In this document: positions 11,116 to 21,755 of the stretch, in pieces
How positions within the stretch are numbered: position 1 is the stretch's first letter
Layout: each line of letters starts with the position of its first letter
Assembly: GCA_946894095.1 (NCBI GenBank)
Contig: OX335653.1
Coordinates: 5,709,001-5,773,000 of the forward strand
Reading direction: 5' to 3'
DNA from: Incurvaria masculella
Taxonomy: Eukaryota; Arthropoda; Insecta; Lepidoptera; Incurvariidae
Length of the DNA stretch: 64,000 bases
Translations under genes and position numbers: made by a program
Notes under the pieces: model-generated
The model's input: only the letters and a program-made list of their open reading frames with translations
What the model was told of the DNA's origin: nothing
The model's database searches: none

Positions 11116-12180
11116 TCACTGTGCCAATATCTGGGGAGTAACCGGCGTAATTTGTGAGAAAAAATGTGAAAAAAATTGTTCGATAACTTTTTGCCATCTT
11201 GTAGGTAGGGATATGATCCCATTGCTATAGACATATTGGGACTTCTGATCAATATACCGCGACAAGTGGTTTTGGCAGTCCTCTCGTGATGTTAACCTGA
11301 CACTGCCTAAAGAATTCTGAAGAGACCTAAACAGGTGGAAATCTGAAGGTGCAAGGTCAGGACTATACGGCGGATGCATTAACACCTCCCAGCCAAACTC
11401 TCTTAGTTTTTGCTGAGTGGCTAAAGATGTGTGAGGTCTAGCGTTATCATGATGAAAAACCACACCCCTTCTGTTGATTAATTCCGGCCGCTTTCTCTCA
11501 ACTTCTTGCTTTAATCTCATCAGTTGTTCGCAGTAGAGTTCAGAATCGATGGTCCTGCCTGGTGGTAACAGCTCATAATGAATAATGCCCTTCCAATCCC
11601 ACCACACACACAGCATCACCTTGTTGCGAGTTAACCCGGGTTTCGCAACAGTCTGTGAAGCTTGACCGGCCTTTGACCACGACCTTTTTCGCACGTTCTT
11701 GTCGTACGTGATCCACTTTTCATCACCAGTTATCAGCTTCTTCAAAAATGGTTCGGTTTCATTACGTCGTAATAAAGAATCACAAATGAGTACACGGTTC
11801 ATTAGGTTTCTTTCAGTGAGCTCGTGAGGTACCCAAATATCGAGCTTTTTTGTGTACCCAGTTTTTTTCAAATGCGCCAAAACTGTTTTGTGGTCAATTC
11901 CTAGTTCTTCAGCTACGTCGTAACTACTGATATGCCGATCTTGCTCCACTTTTTCAAAAATGGCATCCATTTTATCCGTAATAGGGCGACCAGAGCGACG
12001 TGCATCTTTGATATCAAAATTTCCGGATTGAAAACGCTTAAACCAAATTTGTGCTACTCTCACAGACACTGCACTAGGTCCATAAACATCGCAAATTTTT
12101 TTCGCGGCTTGCGTTGCATTTTTACCTTTTTTGTAGTAAAATTTTAAAATGTATCGAATTTCTTCATTAGATTCACTCAT
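11116..12180 (-). CDS. mariner transposase, intact D,D34D
   Basis: An uninterrupted 354-residue frame starts with MSESNEEIRYILKF. The N-terminal helix-turn-helix region (about 20-65) binds terminal repeats in this family, followed by a GRP motif and the WVPHEL linker at 116-121. The catalytic aspartates are D153 (TGDEKW), D245 (HHDNARPH) and D280 (YSPDLAPSD), with exactly 34 residues between the second and third: the mariner D,D34D signature. Family members are usually about 345 residues. Here the sequence is normal through LPTRWQKVIEQ, then ends in about 19 atypical residues, so the last codons may have been replaced by flanking DNA or a frameshift. Enzymes of this family cut and paste the element at TA dinucleotides. 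Activity is possible for the protein, but this copy lacks a recognisable second end, so self-mobility is doubtful. Confidence 0.95.
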   Translation of the reverse strand: MSESNEEIRYILKFYYKKGKNATQAAKKICDVYGPSAVSVRVAQIWFKRFQSGNFDIKDARRSGRPITDKMDAIFEKVEQDRHISSYDVAEELGIDHKTVLAHLKKTGYTKKLDIWVPHELTERNLMNRVLICDSLLRRNETEPFLKKLITGDEKWITYDKNVRKRSWSKAGQASQTVAKPGLTRNKVMLCVWWDWKGIIHYELLPPGRTIDSELYCEQLMRLKQEVERKRPELINRRGVVFHHDNARPHTSLATQQKLREFGWEVLMHPPYSPDLAPSDFHLFRSLQNSLGSVRLTSREDCQNHLSRYIDQKSQYVYSNGIISLPTRWQKVIEQFFSHFFSQITPVTPQILAQ

Positions 12181-12326
12181 TTTGACAGTACGAAAAACAA
12201 ATGAGAATCACACATTTTCCTAATTTGAATTTGGAATTATGTTCTTTAAAATTTAAACTTTCAATGATACCAAAACCAGCCAGATACAAATAGTATAGCC
12301 AAAGAGATTTTATTACAAGTTCATAC

Positions 12327-12362
12327 ATACTATAATGCGAAAAGACTTTTTCCCCGACCTAT
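12327..12362 (-). repeat. mariner 5' terminal inverted repeat
   Basis: Contains CGAAAAGACTTTTTCCCCGA on the + strand and lies about 150 bp upstream of the transposase ATG, the expected position. The element meets flanking TA-rich DNA at about 12360. Confidence 0.65.
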
Positions 12363-12842
12363 TATTAACATTGGCCCTCTAAATGTCGAAATGTTCTTGA
12401 TCCAACATCTGTGTTTATCATCGGCCCCCTCAACGTCTAGTAACTCATCCTACCGGAACTGGGGATAAGTGTGAGGTAATGTCTGAAAGTGGCTCGGGCA
12501 GGAACTGGTGTGGAGTAGATTGGCGGCGGCAATCACGCCGATGCGGCGGTTCGAAGGCCTCCGCGGGGCCGTTCACCCACATGCCTAATGTAATGGTGTG
12601 CCCTATATTTTCTGCGGCATCGAGGCACGCTCCTCGGCGAACCGAAGATTATGTACAGGCATCGTTTGCTGTGACAAACTGTTCATTTCGACTGCGTGTG
12701 TACCTAGCTGTTTTACTTGCAATTTCGAGTTCGAGTAAAACGGAAGAGCGGCCGTTTTGGTATTGCCGTATCTGTCAAACGTCTCGAACATCACACTCGA
12801 ACTCGACAGTACCATTCAAATACTCCGGTATGTCGCCTGGAC

Positions 12843-12980
12843 TGTGATTACGACCTACATACATATCTCGACGACATCAAGTGCGTCGGCGGAAAGCAGT
12901 GGTTCCGTACCGCTGAAGGCCGGGAAGACTGGACAAAAATTGGAGAGGCGTATGTCCAGCAGTGGACGCAAACACGTTGA
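12843..12980 (+). pseudogene. RTE-like LINE ORF C-terminal fragment
   Basis: The frame reads DDIKCVGGKQWFRTAEGRED then WTKIGEAYVQQWTQTR and stops. This resembles the conserved tail of RTE/BovB-like LINE proteins (RW-DDI ... W...A.dR..W..LgEAyvQQW...g). Nothing upstream continues the RT domain, so it is a 5'-truncated relic. Confidence 0.7.
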
Positions 12981-13300
12981 CTGACTGACATATCTAAGAT
13001 GAGTTTGGTTTTCTTCTTTTCCAATTTCAAGAAATTGTTCCGGTATGGTCTGCATTGACAAGTTTTGTCTACCTCGCCTCTTACACCGACGTAATATTGC
13101 CATCAAGTCCAAGATAAGAATATCCTTATTTTTGTGCATCAATCGTAAATTGATGTCAAATATAACAACAGCAAGAGGGCAGATGTTATTACATGAACAC
13201 TTCTATTTTGTTGTTCAATTAATCGTACTCTCCTTTATTTATTTTCGATTGAAACAGTCACACATACAAATTATCAAATAAAATCAATCAAGATCATTAG

Positions 13301-13334
13301 CCTAACCTAACCTAACCTAACCCAACCTAACCTA
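13301..13334 (-). repeat. Interstitial telomere-type array (CCTAA)n
   Basis: Six to seven CCTAA units, one mutated to CCCAA, equal TTAGG on the - strand, the usual insect telomere repeat. The array lies inside ordinary intronic DNA, not at a chromosome end. Confidence 0.9.
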
Positions 13335-16300
13335 TAGATCCGACAAAATTAACAAAATACTAATAATATTTTAATTTTGCCACACTTTACGCCGGCTAAT
13401 CCCTGGCGTCTGTCTGTCTGGCTTTCTGTCTTTCTGTTCGCATATAAATTTAAAATATATAAATTCTTGCCATCAATTTTAATTTAATTACAGTCGAGTT
13501 CGTTTTTCATTTGACGTCAAATGGGGAGTCTACTCTAGATAATGAAGTGTTTTCAGTGACCTCTGCTCAGTGTGACCTATGACCTACGTTTTCACGTACC
13601 TTAAATATTTCAAGTGAAGATACGCCGAGCCGTGTTCCCATATCCCGGTCGTGCCTGCGCTAGTTCGACGGGCCAAGTTTTAGCGTAATTCGTCCGTTGG
13701 GGTCGCCCCAGTCTCAGCCGCTAAGCGAGCCGTGCGGCGCGGGGCGGCTGCACGGCGGCGCGGCTGGGAGGCGGTGGTGCCCCGATATCTCATTAGGGTT
13801 AATTGGTGTCGTGCGGTTTACTCCGGCCGCCAACCACCAACCTAATCCTTTAGGACTGCAGCCAGTCAGCGCCTCCCGGTTTAAATATCCTGGGAGACTG
13901 GATGGCTCTGAGATTACTTTATTGATAGGGATGCTCTCAAACCATTATACTCTTAATTGTCTGTAGGTGGTAGCATTTAAAGGGATATGTAACTATGTGA
14001 TCAGCTGACAGTAGTAGTTTATGACAAAACTCATAGTATTAAAACCTAATGTGCAAGTGTTTCACAGTGTTGTGTTGCCACTGGAGCAGTGCATCGCTTA
14101 AAGGTCCTTGCTTACGGTGACGCTTGGCTCAGGTTATCTCTTTCCCTAAAATATGGTTGAAAGAGGTAATGGCTGTGCCCGGCGTGATGCTCGTGAACGG
14201 GTGCTGTTTGTGGGGACTGGCCTGCTCCAATTGGCAACATATTAGTTGGAGGGGATTGTCTTTGCAAATAAAATGATATTTGTCATGAACTGTTGCATAC
14301 GGCATGGATTGTAAATTTTTGTGTATTCATGTGAATTTAGTGTTTTACCTATGTTTTTGTTAAAATAATTGACAAACACTTTTGTAAACTTAGACTAAGT
14401 GGACGTTGAAAAAAAAAACAGCGGAGTTTCTTTCCAGTTCTTCTTCGCTGTGTTTTGTTTTGCTGAACTGGCCAATGCTAAAATATGACAAATCCGAGTG
14501 CAGTGTACTGTCTATGGATGATGAATAAACAATACAATACAATACAAAGTTACGGGTTCATTATCAAAAAAAGACTTCGGCTCTTTAAGGTCACATATTA
14601 AGCTTATACCCGCTTTATTATTGCATAAATATTGTTAGAAAACAAAACTACATGTACTTAAGTGTATATTTTTTCATATTTTGTAATAAAAAAAAAGTTT
14701 AAGCTCTTTCTATGTGTACACATGTTGAGCGATATTGTTTCATTGGGACATCATATTTATTGAAAACATCGAATTTTGGCGATATTTTATCGAGTTGATG
14801 CTGATTCGCTGATCATGCTTGAAAACATGCAGTTATGATTAAATATGATTGCATTGCTAATTCCTACCCAAATTTTGAAAGTTTATTTCGTTTATCCTTT
14901 CCGGTTTTACGGATATGCGACGATAGTGTAACCGTGCAATGGGCGCGGCTAGTGACCGAGCGGCACAGACAGCAGAGGGGTAACCGGCTTAACTCCCACA
15001 TAAAATTAGGAAACTCACCGTAACCAATCAGATACGTTTATGTCATAGCATCTACTCTCTAATGGGGAAGGCGATTATTATAGTGGCGCTTGCATAGCTT
15101 GCCCCGAGAACCAATGAATCAGGAGATTTAGTAAAATATGTTCTTCTTTCAATTTAATAATGTTTATTAAATCCCGACTATTGTAACAGGATATTACATG
15201 GCGCCTTGTTGTGAAATGAATTTGTTTCACAAAATGAAGGTAGATCGTTCGTTAATTTATATTAACGATCCATGTATTTATAGAAAAGTAATACCCATTA
15301 AATTCTAACATTGTTGTTATTTCATGACATCCGCTCTCCGACTGATGCAAAGTGGTCGAAATGACTCGTTCATTTTGTGGGAGTTAGGCCTGTCACCCTC
15401 CAGCGTTTGTGGCTGTCCGGATGAGCGCGCTGTTGCCCCGTCACCACTGACCCGCAACGCAACCTTCGTCCTTCCGCGACAATGCGTTCACGGAGCGAGG
15501 GCGATGTTTGCGCCGCGTCCTACTTGTTGTCCGTTCGTTGTGAAGTTCATTTATTATATCACGGGTCGTCGACCTGTATCGAGTCTGTTGTTCGTTTTTA
15601 TCGCCGATAACACGGTTGCAATAATAACGGCTGAGTGTTTAATGTCACTCCTGTGTGGATAATTCAGCCGAATTCATTGATTTACTCAATTACCAAAGTT
15701 ACAACTAAACAGTCATAACGGGCGCACTAAGTTTATAACGCGGATTATGTCCGGACTAAATCGCGTTTGTTATGGGCAGTCCGGAGACAGTCTACGTGTG
15801 AAATGTTGACAGCCCACTCTGAAAAGGACTGCACGTGTTTGTGTCGGATACAGATGACTTGGTTTACGATCGTACACCTTATTATGTGAGGATAATTTAT
15901 TTATTTATTTATAAAGGTTTGCCAACAGGTTGACACATTTACATTTACGTTTATACATCACATATTAAATATAACAGTGTGCAGACCCAATAACAGGCAA
16001 ACACAACCTGCATGTAAAGAACGGACATATTGCAACACTAGCTAGGGTGCAGACGAGCGGGGCGACAACACGAACGCGACGAGTCAAAAAGTGACTCCGC
16101 GCGGCAGTGAAGGCGGCGGCGCGGTGGGGTCGCGCCGCTCGAAAGCAAACCCGCCAACTTAAACGTAGAACAATTTAAAACAGAGAAACAGGGTAAACTT
16201 TGTAAGTAATAAAAAAAAAATTAAAAGGACAAACATAAACACAAACTTCACATACTTCACAACTTTTTTGCAACAACAACTTTAATTGAGTGTACTCCGG

Positions 16301-18404
16301 CTTTACCAGCCTCAGAAATCACCGGCGCTGCATTCATCCCAGAGTGGCCAGGTGATTGTCCGTGTTTGAGAGCCTATTCACTGCTTAATCATGGCAGATC
16401 GGTCGGGGTGAAAAAAAGTGAAGAGTAGGTCTAGGAAAATAATCTACTTACTCGGTTGTTGGGAAAAGTTGTTTGAAGGGGTAATCAAACATTTTCCGTG
16501 TTTTCCAAATAAAAGAAAGATCCTGGAGATCCTGGTATGTCACCTAGCTCCTTTGGGAAAATGGTGCATTGTGGTTATATCATGAAAGTACGTAATTATT
16601 ATGTCTGAGGTAGTTCCTTACAAAGTTTTTAGCGTCTAATATTGGTTCTGTGATATAAATTATTTAAATTTACACCGTTACGAACGCTTGGAGCGCTTAC
16701 GAACAATTCTCAACTGTTCCACCTGGGCACCCTTGCCCATTCCCACACAGTCGAACTGCATTCTGTCGATTGAACGCTACTATCACCCAAGACCACGGAA
16801 CCGTGCGTCGTCGTACGCGGCCGCGGTGTGTCGCGGTGTCGCTCGTCAGTATTTCGTCGGGTCACGATCGCGCGGCGTCATTGTGTTTTCACTTTCACGC
16901 GCGACTCGTTCTCTGTTTACTCGCGCGCACTCTCACTCGACGAACAGGACCGATAACCGGCCTACCGAATGATGCCTGTGCTGCCGTCCTGTGATACCTA
17001 CTCTCGATAGCATCTTCGTCGCTTTCATTCGATAGATGCATGCGAAACTTGAGTTATTTTTTTTTTTAAATTTATTAATAGGTTCACAAACAGAGTAGTA
17101 CACAGGATACACTGAGAATCACAAACGAGATTTAAAAAAATGTGCACACTCCACTGGTAGTGAACACAACATGCATAAAAACAAACAAAACATAGAACAA
17201 ATAGGTTTTTAATCTATTACATAACATTTACATTTAAATTCAGAGGTTTCTGAAAAATTTACATTTCAAACACAAAAAAAACTCTTACAAAAATTAAATT
17301 AAATTAAAAAGAAAAAGTTAAAGTTAAAAAGAAAAGAATAAAGTAAAATACTATTTTAGCGAGTAAATTTTTTCCTGCGAAAATGTCGCAACTATCCCGC
17401 CATTCGTTTGCACGCGAACACATCCTAGCAACTGGCGAATGTTGACCGATATTTGTCCTGCAGTGTCTGACCTGGAATGGATACACATATTTTCGTCTAT
17501 TCTGTATACGGGGAACTCTAATCCTAATGCTAACAATACGCTAAAATACCTGAGGGGCGAACAGTGGTGTTAAATATAAGAAAAGGCGGTGAAACAAAAC
17601 AATCGCATCTTATCGGGACGTTAACGCGGGCAAAGTCGCTGAAATCACTGGTGGTGAATATAGGCACAATCGATGCTCTTAAATAAACTTTGAAACGGAT
17701 TAGCTCGCTGAGAGGTGGTGGTGGTGGTAACGGTGGTGATGACGACGTTGGCGTGCGACGCGTGAGAATGTCGCGGTGCGCGTGCGCCGTACATGGCGTG
17801 TGTTGTGTACGTTTTTGCCGGCGCGGCATGGCAGTGGCCCAGGTTCGCCGGTCGACCTTGTGCCTCGCGGCCTCCGCTGCTCGCGTCGCACCGCCCGCCG
17901 CGCCGCCCCGCGCCGCTGGCCAGTGGGTTCCTCAGTTATTACATAGTTACAGAACTCTACCGGGTTGAACATTTATATTTCGGTTGTGAGGATAGGAACG
18001 GAATACCAAAGGATTTTAAGGAAAATTATCAGGCACTACGGATGGGACCAATCGAGCGAGGGTGGGAGTAGCGCCGGCCAATCAGTTCGCTTACGAATTT
18101 AGGACTAAATAGGAACTCACTCCTTTTGTAATTCATGTTTCATGAGTACAACGATAGCAATCGGAATATTTTATATGTTTATTCAGCGCCTCGGCGGTCA
18201 ACAGGCCCATTTAGATAGATAAGCGTAAAGTCAGCTGATCGGATGTAAACAAATGATTTCAAATCTCAGAAATGAACCACATATTATTCGAAAGACGACG
18301 TAATGACAGCGGTGGCCGCAGGGTGGCGCGCATAACCCGCCCGGCAGATTGCTCCGTCTCGCAATAGATGGCGCCACTAGTATAGACTGCCAGTTCCCAG
18401 AATG
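13335..18404. other. Long non-coding stretch with scattered repeat relics
   Basis: Apart from the LINE tail at 14405, I see a short palindromic element at about 15735-15840 (TCCGGACTAAATCG...CAGTCCGGA; relatives at 28695-28790 and 47930-48020), a degraded SINE body at about 16515-16620, and GC-rich patches at 13690-13790, 16060-16150, 16790-16960 and 17740-17930 with no convincing frame. Confidence 0.45.
14405..14552 (+). repeat. LINE 3' UTR fragment with (ACAAT)n tail
   Basis: GGAGTTTCTTTCCAGTTCTT followed by CTGAACTGGCCAATG and a tail of repeated ATACA units looks like the 3' end of a lepidopteran non-LTR element. A second copy of the same segment is at 36755-36830. Confidence 0.55.
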
Positions 18405-18620
18405 AGGAAAAAAAGGTCATGCAGGACGATCCTTTTCCCAAATTAAAGTTACCTAAGCTCTCAATTTGAGTAGAATACTTAAAAACATTCAAATGACCAA
18501 AAAAAAGCTCACGCGGAGGATTCCCTTCCAAAATGAAGCTTATGCTCACAATTTCAGTGAAATACTGCAAAAAAAATCGAATGAGCAAAAAAAAGGTCAT
18601 GCAGGACGACCTCTTTTTTC
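18405..18620 (+). repeat. Tandem repeat, ~91-bp unit, about 2.3 copies
   Basis: AAAAAAGGTCATGCAGGACGA at about 18408 recurs at about 18590, with a diverged version (AAAAAAAGCTCACGCGGAGGA) midway at about 18500. Each is followed by a similar C- and A-rich segment. Confidence 0.7.
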
Positions 18621-18889
18621 GGATTTTCAAATTATTTCGGGAATTCTCGCCACTGCCAACGATTTCCCCGACATTACCATGAATTTGATAAGATTGCCAA
18701 TAATTTCCTTGTGATTCCCTGAGACTACTCCACATTACCTAAGATTCTTCGGACTCCCACCAGATTCCGAGATGACTGACATTACGAAACAATTTGAATA
18801 CTAGATTCCCTGAGTGACTGACCCCTCGATGCCAATTATGTATCAACTAAATTGGAACAGTGGTTTCATTTTCGAAAAGTGGTTTGATT

Positions 18890-19101
18890 CATTGGAGTTT
18901 CAGCGCCATCTACATTTGTAATCAGATTTTGAGAATAATCTGTTATAATTGTCGGGATAGCTCAGTTGCTTAGAGCAGTGGGCATGTAATCAAACGGTCG
19001 CAGGTTCGAATCCTGCTTCCGGCGAATGTCACAACCAAAAACTTTCAGATTATTTTCAAAATCTGATTACATTGCTTCAAATGTAGATGTCGCTGAAACT
19101 C
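18890..19101 (+). mobile_element. Hairpin element with a tRNA pseudogene in the loop
   Basis: The left arm (18890-18942) and right arm (19046-19101) are imperfect inverted repeats of about 50 bp. Left GAGTTTCAGCGCCATCTACA pairs with right TGTAGATGTCGCTGAAACTC, and further in ATCAGATTTTGAGAATAATC pairs with GATTATTTTCAAAATCTGAT; a 7-bp insertion sits in the right arm. The loop is almost exactly one tRNA-like sequence. I infer a MITE-like element that captured, or formed around, a tRNA gene. Confidence 0.8.
18951..19024 (+). pseudogene. tRNA-Thr(TGT) pseudogene
   Basis: The acceptor stem (GTCGGGA with TTCCGGC, G-T wobbles included), the D arm (GCTC...GAGC) and the T arm (GCAGG-TTCGAAT-CCTGC) all pair. 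The anticodon stem does not: GTGGG faces TCAAA, and position 33 is A instead of T (loop CATGTAA). The intact 3' strand TCAAACGGTCG suggests the ancestor had TTTGA in the 5' strand with anticodon TGT. The A- and B-box promoter parts are kept, so it may still be transcribed, but it is unlikely to work in translation. Confidence 0.8.
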
Positions 19102-20804
19102 AAATTAATGAGATAACGGTAATGTCGTATCACTTAAATACATAATTATAATTTTTTAATTAGCAAAGTAAGCTTGTATGGGGAGCGTAATTTTCTGACG
19201 CTTACAATGTAGCCCCTTTGCGTCCAGCAATTCGTTCAAGTTCGCGGTGACGGGTCACGCTCAGTCGTAAGACACAACTCGGCCGCGCACTCGAAGTGGC
19301 TCCGTGCCTCGTCCCAGATTATCGAGACGCTCGGCCCGTCATGTGTCGTGTCAGTCTCGTAGTCTCGGGTCAATCCAATTATTGCAACTCGACAGCGCAA
19401 ACAAACCTGTGTCCGCGCGCATGTGTGTGCTGAGCGTCCGATCACGCGCACGCAGACCTTTCATTTTCTTCGGACCCTACATACATTTTTTCTTTAGTTG
19501 AATTCTGCTCTTCATATCTTAGATTAATTCTTGATTAAAGTTAGATGCGGATCGCGATTGTGTGAGTGAAGTGTAATGTCACATTTCTGTGAATAAAAGC
19601 ACATAATAGGGTGATCGAGTTCCGTACAATGGCTTGTGCCTGTTTCCTCAGTCAAATTAAGAAAAAAAATCTGAAATTTTGCAATTAAATAACGCTTTGA
19701 TTTATTTGATGATTGAAATTTGATTCATTTTTTTGATAAATTATCTTGTATCCATGATATAAGCTTCTAATGATTTGTATCAATATGTTTAAGGGAGTAT
19801 ACAGTGGATATTAGTTCAGTTATAAAAAAAAAACAAAACGTACAGACGTAGCTCTCAGTTGGTTTATTTATTGTGCAAAATTATAGAAAAATATATCTTA
19901 ATTTGACACCAGCCCCAGTGTATGAAACTCGATCACCTTAAACATGGGAATGCGAGCATGATTAGAAGTTCTATGGATTCGGGTCATTGATACAGTTTGC
20001 AGTTCATAGCAACTGAGTTGTGCCGCGCCGCTGCAGTCGCAGGCATGTCGGCGCGACCGAGGGCGACCACTCTCCCACGCCTGCTGGCGTCGCAGCGAAT
20101 GTAGGTGGCACCATCCTGTCGCCGGCGTCCTGTCCAGGGGACTGAACCGACGTAAACTGTGAGAAAATGTGTGAGGCAATTCGATCCATTCCGCATCAGT
20201 TCTGCTGTGGATGTCAAATACTTTAATTCTTTAATATAATACCCCTTCCCATACTTTAATTCTTTAATTTTTTAATTTTTTAGTGCTCGCCATCATACTA
20301 TCATAAAACCGATCACATATAGATACACACATACACACACACCCTCACCCTCCCTCTTACACATGGACACACACTCCCTCACACACACATACATAACACA
20401 CGGCAAATGTTGCTTCTTTTATAACTTTTGTTTTGTTTTTGTTCTGTTATGGTAAAAAGTTTACATTTTGTTACTAATTAGGCTATATTTTATTTTTATT
20501 TTTGGTTGTTAATTTGTCATCAATATCGGGGCAAGAGAAATTACTTTTATTTGTTATACTTTTTAGTTCGTTTTTTTAAACGTTTTTCTTTATTATTGAT
20601 TACATTTTCTTGTTCGTACGTAATGGTAATAAATGGGAATTGTTTTTGGGGGTAGCATAAGCATAAATAATATGTCTTATTATATTAGAATGTGTTCGTA
20701 TGTACCTATGTTACCGCTGTTAATTCTCTTAAATAACAATAAATAAATAAATAAATATGCTAACAAGTAAGAGCGCAGATGTTATGACATGACCGCTTCT
20801 GTTA
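19102..20804. other. Non-coding, nothing recognised except a CA-rich run
   Basis: No credible frame. A short (CA)n/ACAC-rich run lies at about 20325-20400, and low-complexity ATAAATAA repeats at about 20740-20757. Confidence 0.45.
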
Positions 20805-20918
20805 AGGCGCTAGGACTACATAGTCAACTACTCGCGCCATACAAATGCACCTTAAAACAAATGTAATAATATAGTGAAATGCCTCAGCTAGTCTAAATAT
20901 AAATCCAGACTGATTTGT

Positions 20919-21410
20919 TTTTTTTTTTTTTTATGCGACCTGACATGGATGGCTAATACCACACAACTAGCGTTATGATATTAGCCCAATACACCACATT
21001 CCCGAAGGAATTTGGTGCCATGCCAGGACCTTCCCTTTATGAGCACGGCTACATTGAACTGGATGGAAAACACGGACAATTTTTCATTGCCGCTTCGACC
21101 ATCTTTTCATCCAATGCGATGGTACCAACCCGGGCGGGCTTAAACCGTACCACCTAGTAGGGGAAGGGGACCTACAGTTTTACATGGATTCCGAACCATG
21201 GAGCAGCTCGCATTCGTGACGAAATGCACTTATCGAACTCTGAAAGAGAATGACAGTGGTGCAAGTTGGTATTGAACTCGGGCCTCTGGTACGCTAGGCC
21301 AGTCCCCGCGCCACTAGGCTACGAGCCGCTCAAAACTAGGCTACGAGCCGCTCACTAGGCTACGAGCCGCTCACTAGGCTACGAGCCGCTCACTAGGCTA
21401 CGAGCCGCTG
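20919..21410 (-). mobile_element. SINE with tRNA-type head, amplified A-box segment
   Basis: Read on the - strand, it begins with repeated head units, passes through a tRNA-like region (CGTAGCCTAGTGGCGCGG, then a B-box-like GAGTTCAATACC), continues into the shared body (GGTTGGTACCATCGCATTGG ... ATTCCTTCGGGAATGTGGTG) and ends at ATGTCAGGTCGCATAAAAAA with an A-tail of 14 or more. Pol III-type internal promoters drive SINEs. Related copies are at 27927, 34704 and 55339. Confidence 0.85.
21311..21410 (-). repeat. About five tandem 19-bp units of the SINE head
   Basis: CACTAGGCTACGAGCCGCT is repeated back to back, with one spacer variant (CAAAACTAGG). The unit covers the SINE's 5' end and its A-box-like TAGCCTAGTGG, so only the promoter-proximal head has been multiplied. 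Confidence 0.9.
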
Positions 21411-21755
21411 TATTATATGGCTTGTTAATATTTTTTTATTCCATCATTTATTGAAATAAAAATCATTTAAAAAAATCCATTCTTCACATTTGAAATCTGA
21501 AAGTAATATTATTTATAGATATAGGCAAAAACAGCATATATAAACAAATAATTCCATTTGGTTTTATATTTCTACATTTAGTCAAAAAAGTTCTGAAATG
21601 TCCGTGTCCGCAATGTATTTTGTATAGAAAAAGGAAACATACATTAACGAAAATAGATTGATCCCTAGACTAGGAATCATATATTGTAAGAATGTCACTT
21701 CTAATCGTCAGACGTGGGGTGCTTCGTCTAACTTTACGATTTGGCTAGCACCAGG

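Larger units (their letters stand above)
11040..12362 (-). mobile_element. mariner-family DNA transposon, one end intact
   Basis: The element surrounds the transposase frame. Its 5' end, on the - strand, is at about 12362, where a terminal sequence reads GGTCGGGGAAAAAGTC and continues TTTTCGCATTATAG, as in mariner terminal repeats. The matching inverted copy expected just beyond the transposase stop, near 11050-11110, is not visible, so the 3' end is lost or strongly diverged. The left limit given here is approximate. Confidence 0.8.
20805..21755 (-). repeat. Element R, copy 1, interrupted by a SINE
   Basis: The two outer parts (20805-20890 and about 21415-21755) align, in inverted orientation, with the continuous element at 29306-29767. 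Shared phrases include GGCGCTAGGACTA near one end and GATTTGGCTAG near the other. The SINE at 20919-21410 sits in the middle, so it inserted after element R. Confidence 0.75.

Noticed and set aside
18951..19024. Functional tRNA gene
   Set aside because: The anticodon stem is broken and position 33 is not T; annotated as a pseudogene.
21311..21410. CRISPR-like direct repeats
   Set aside because: Units are back to back without spacers and lie in a eukaryotic SINE head.
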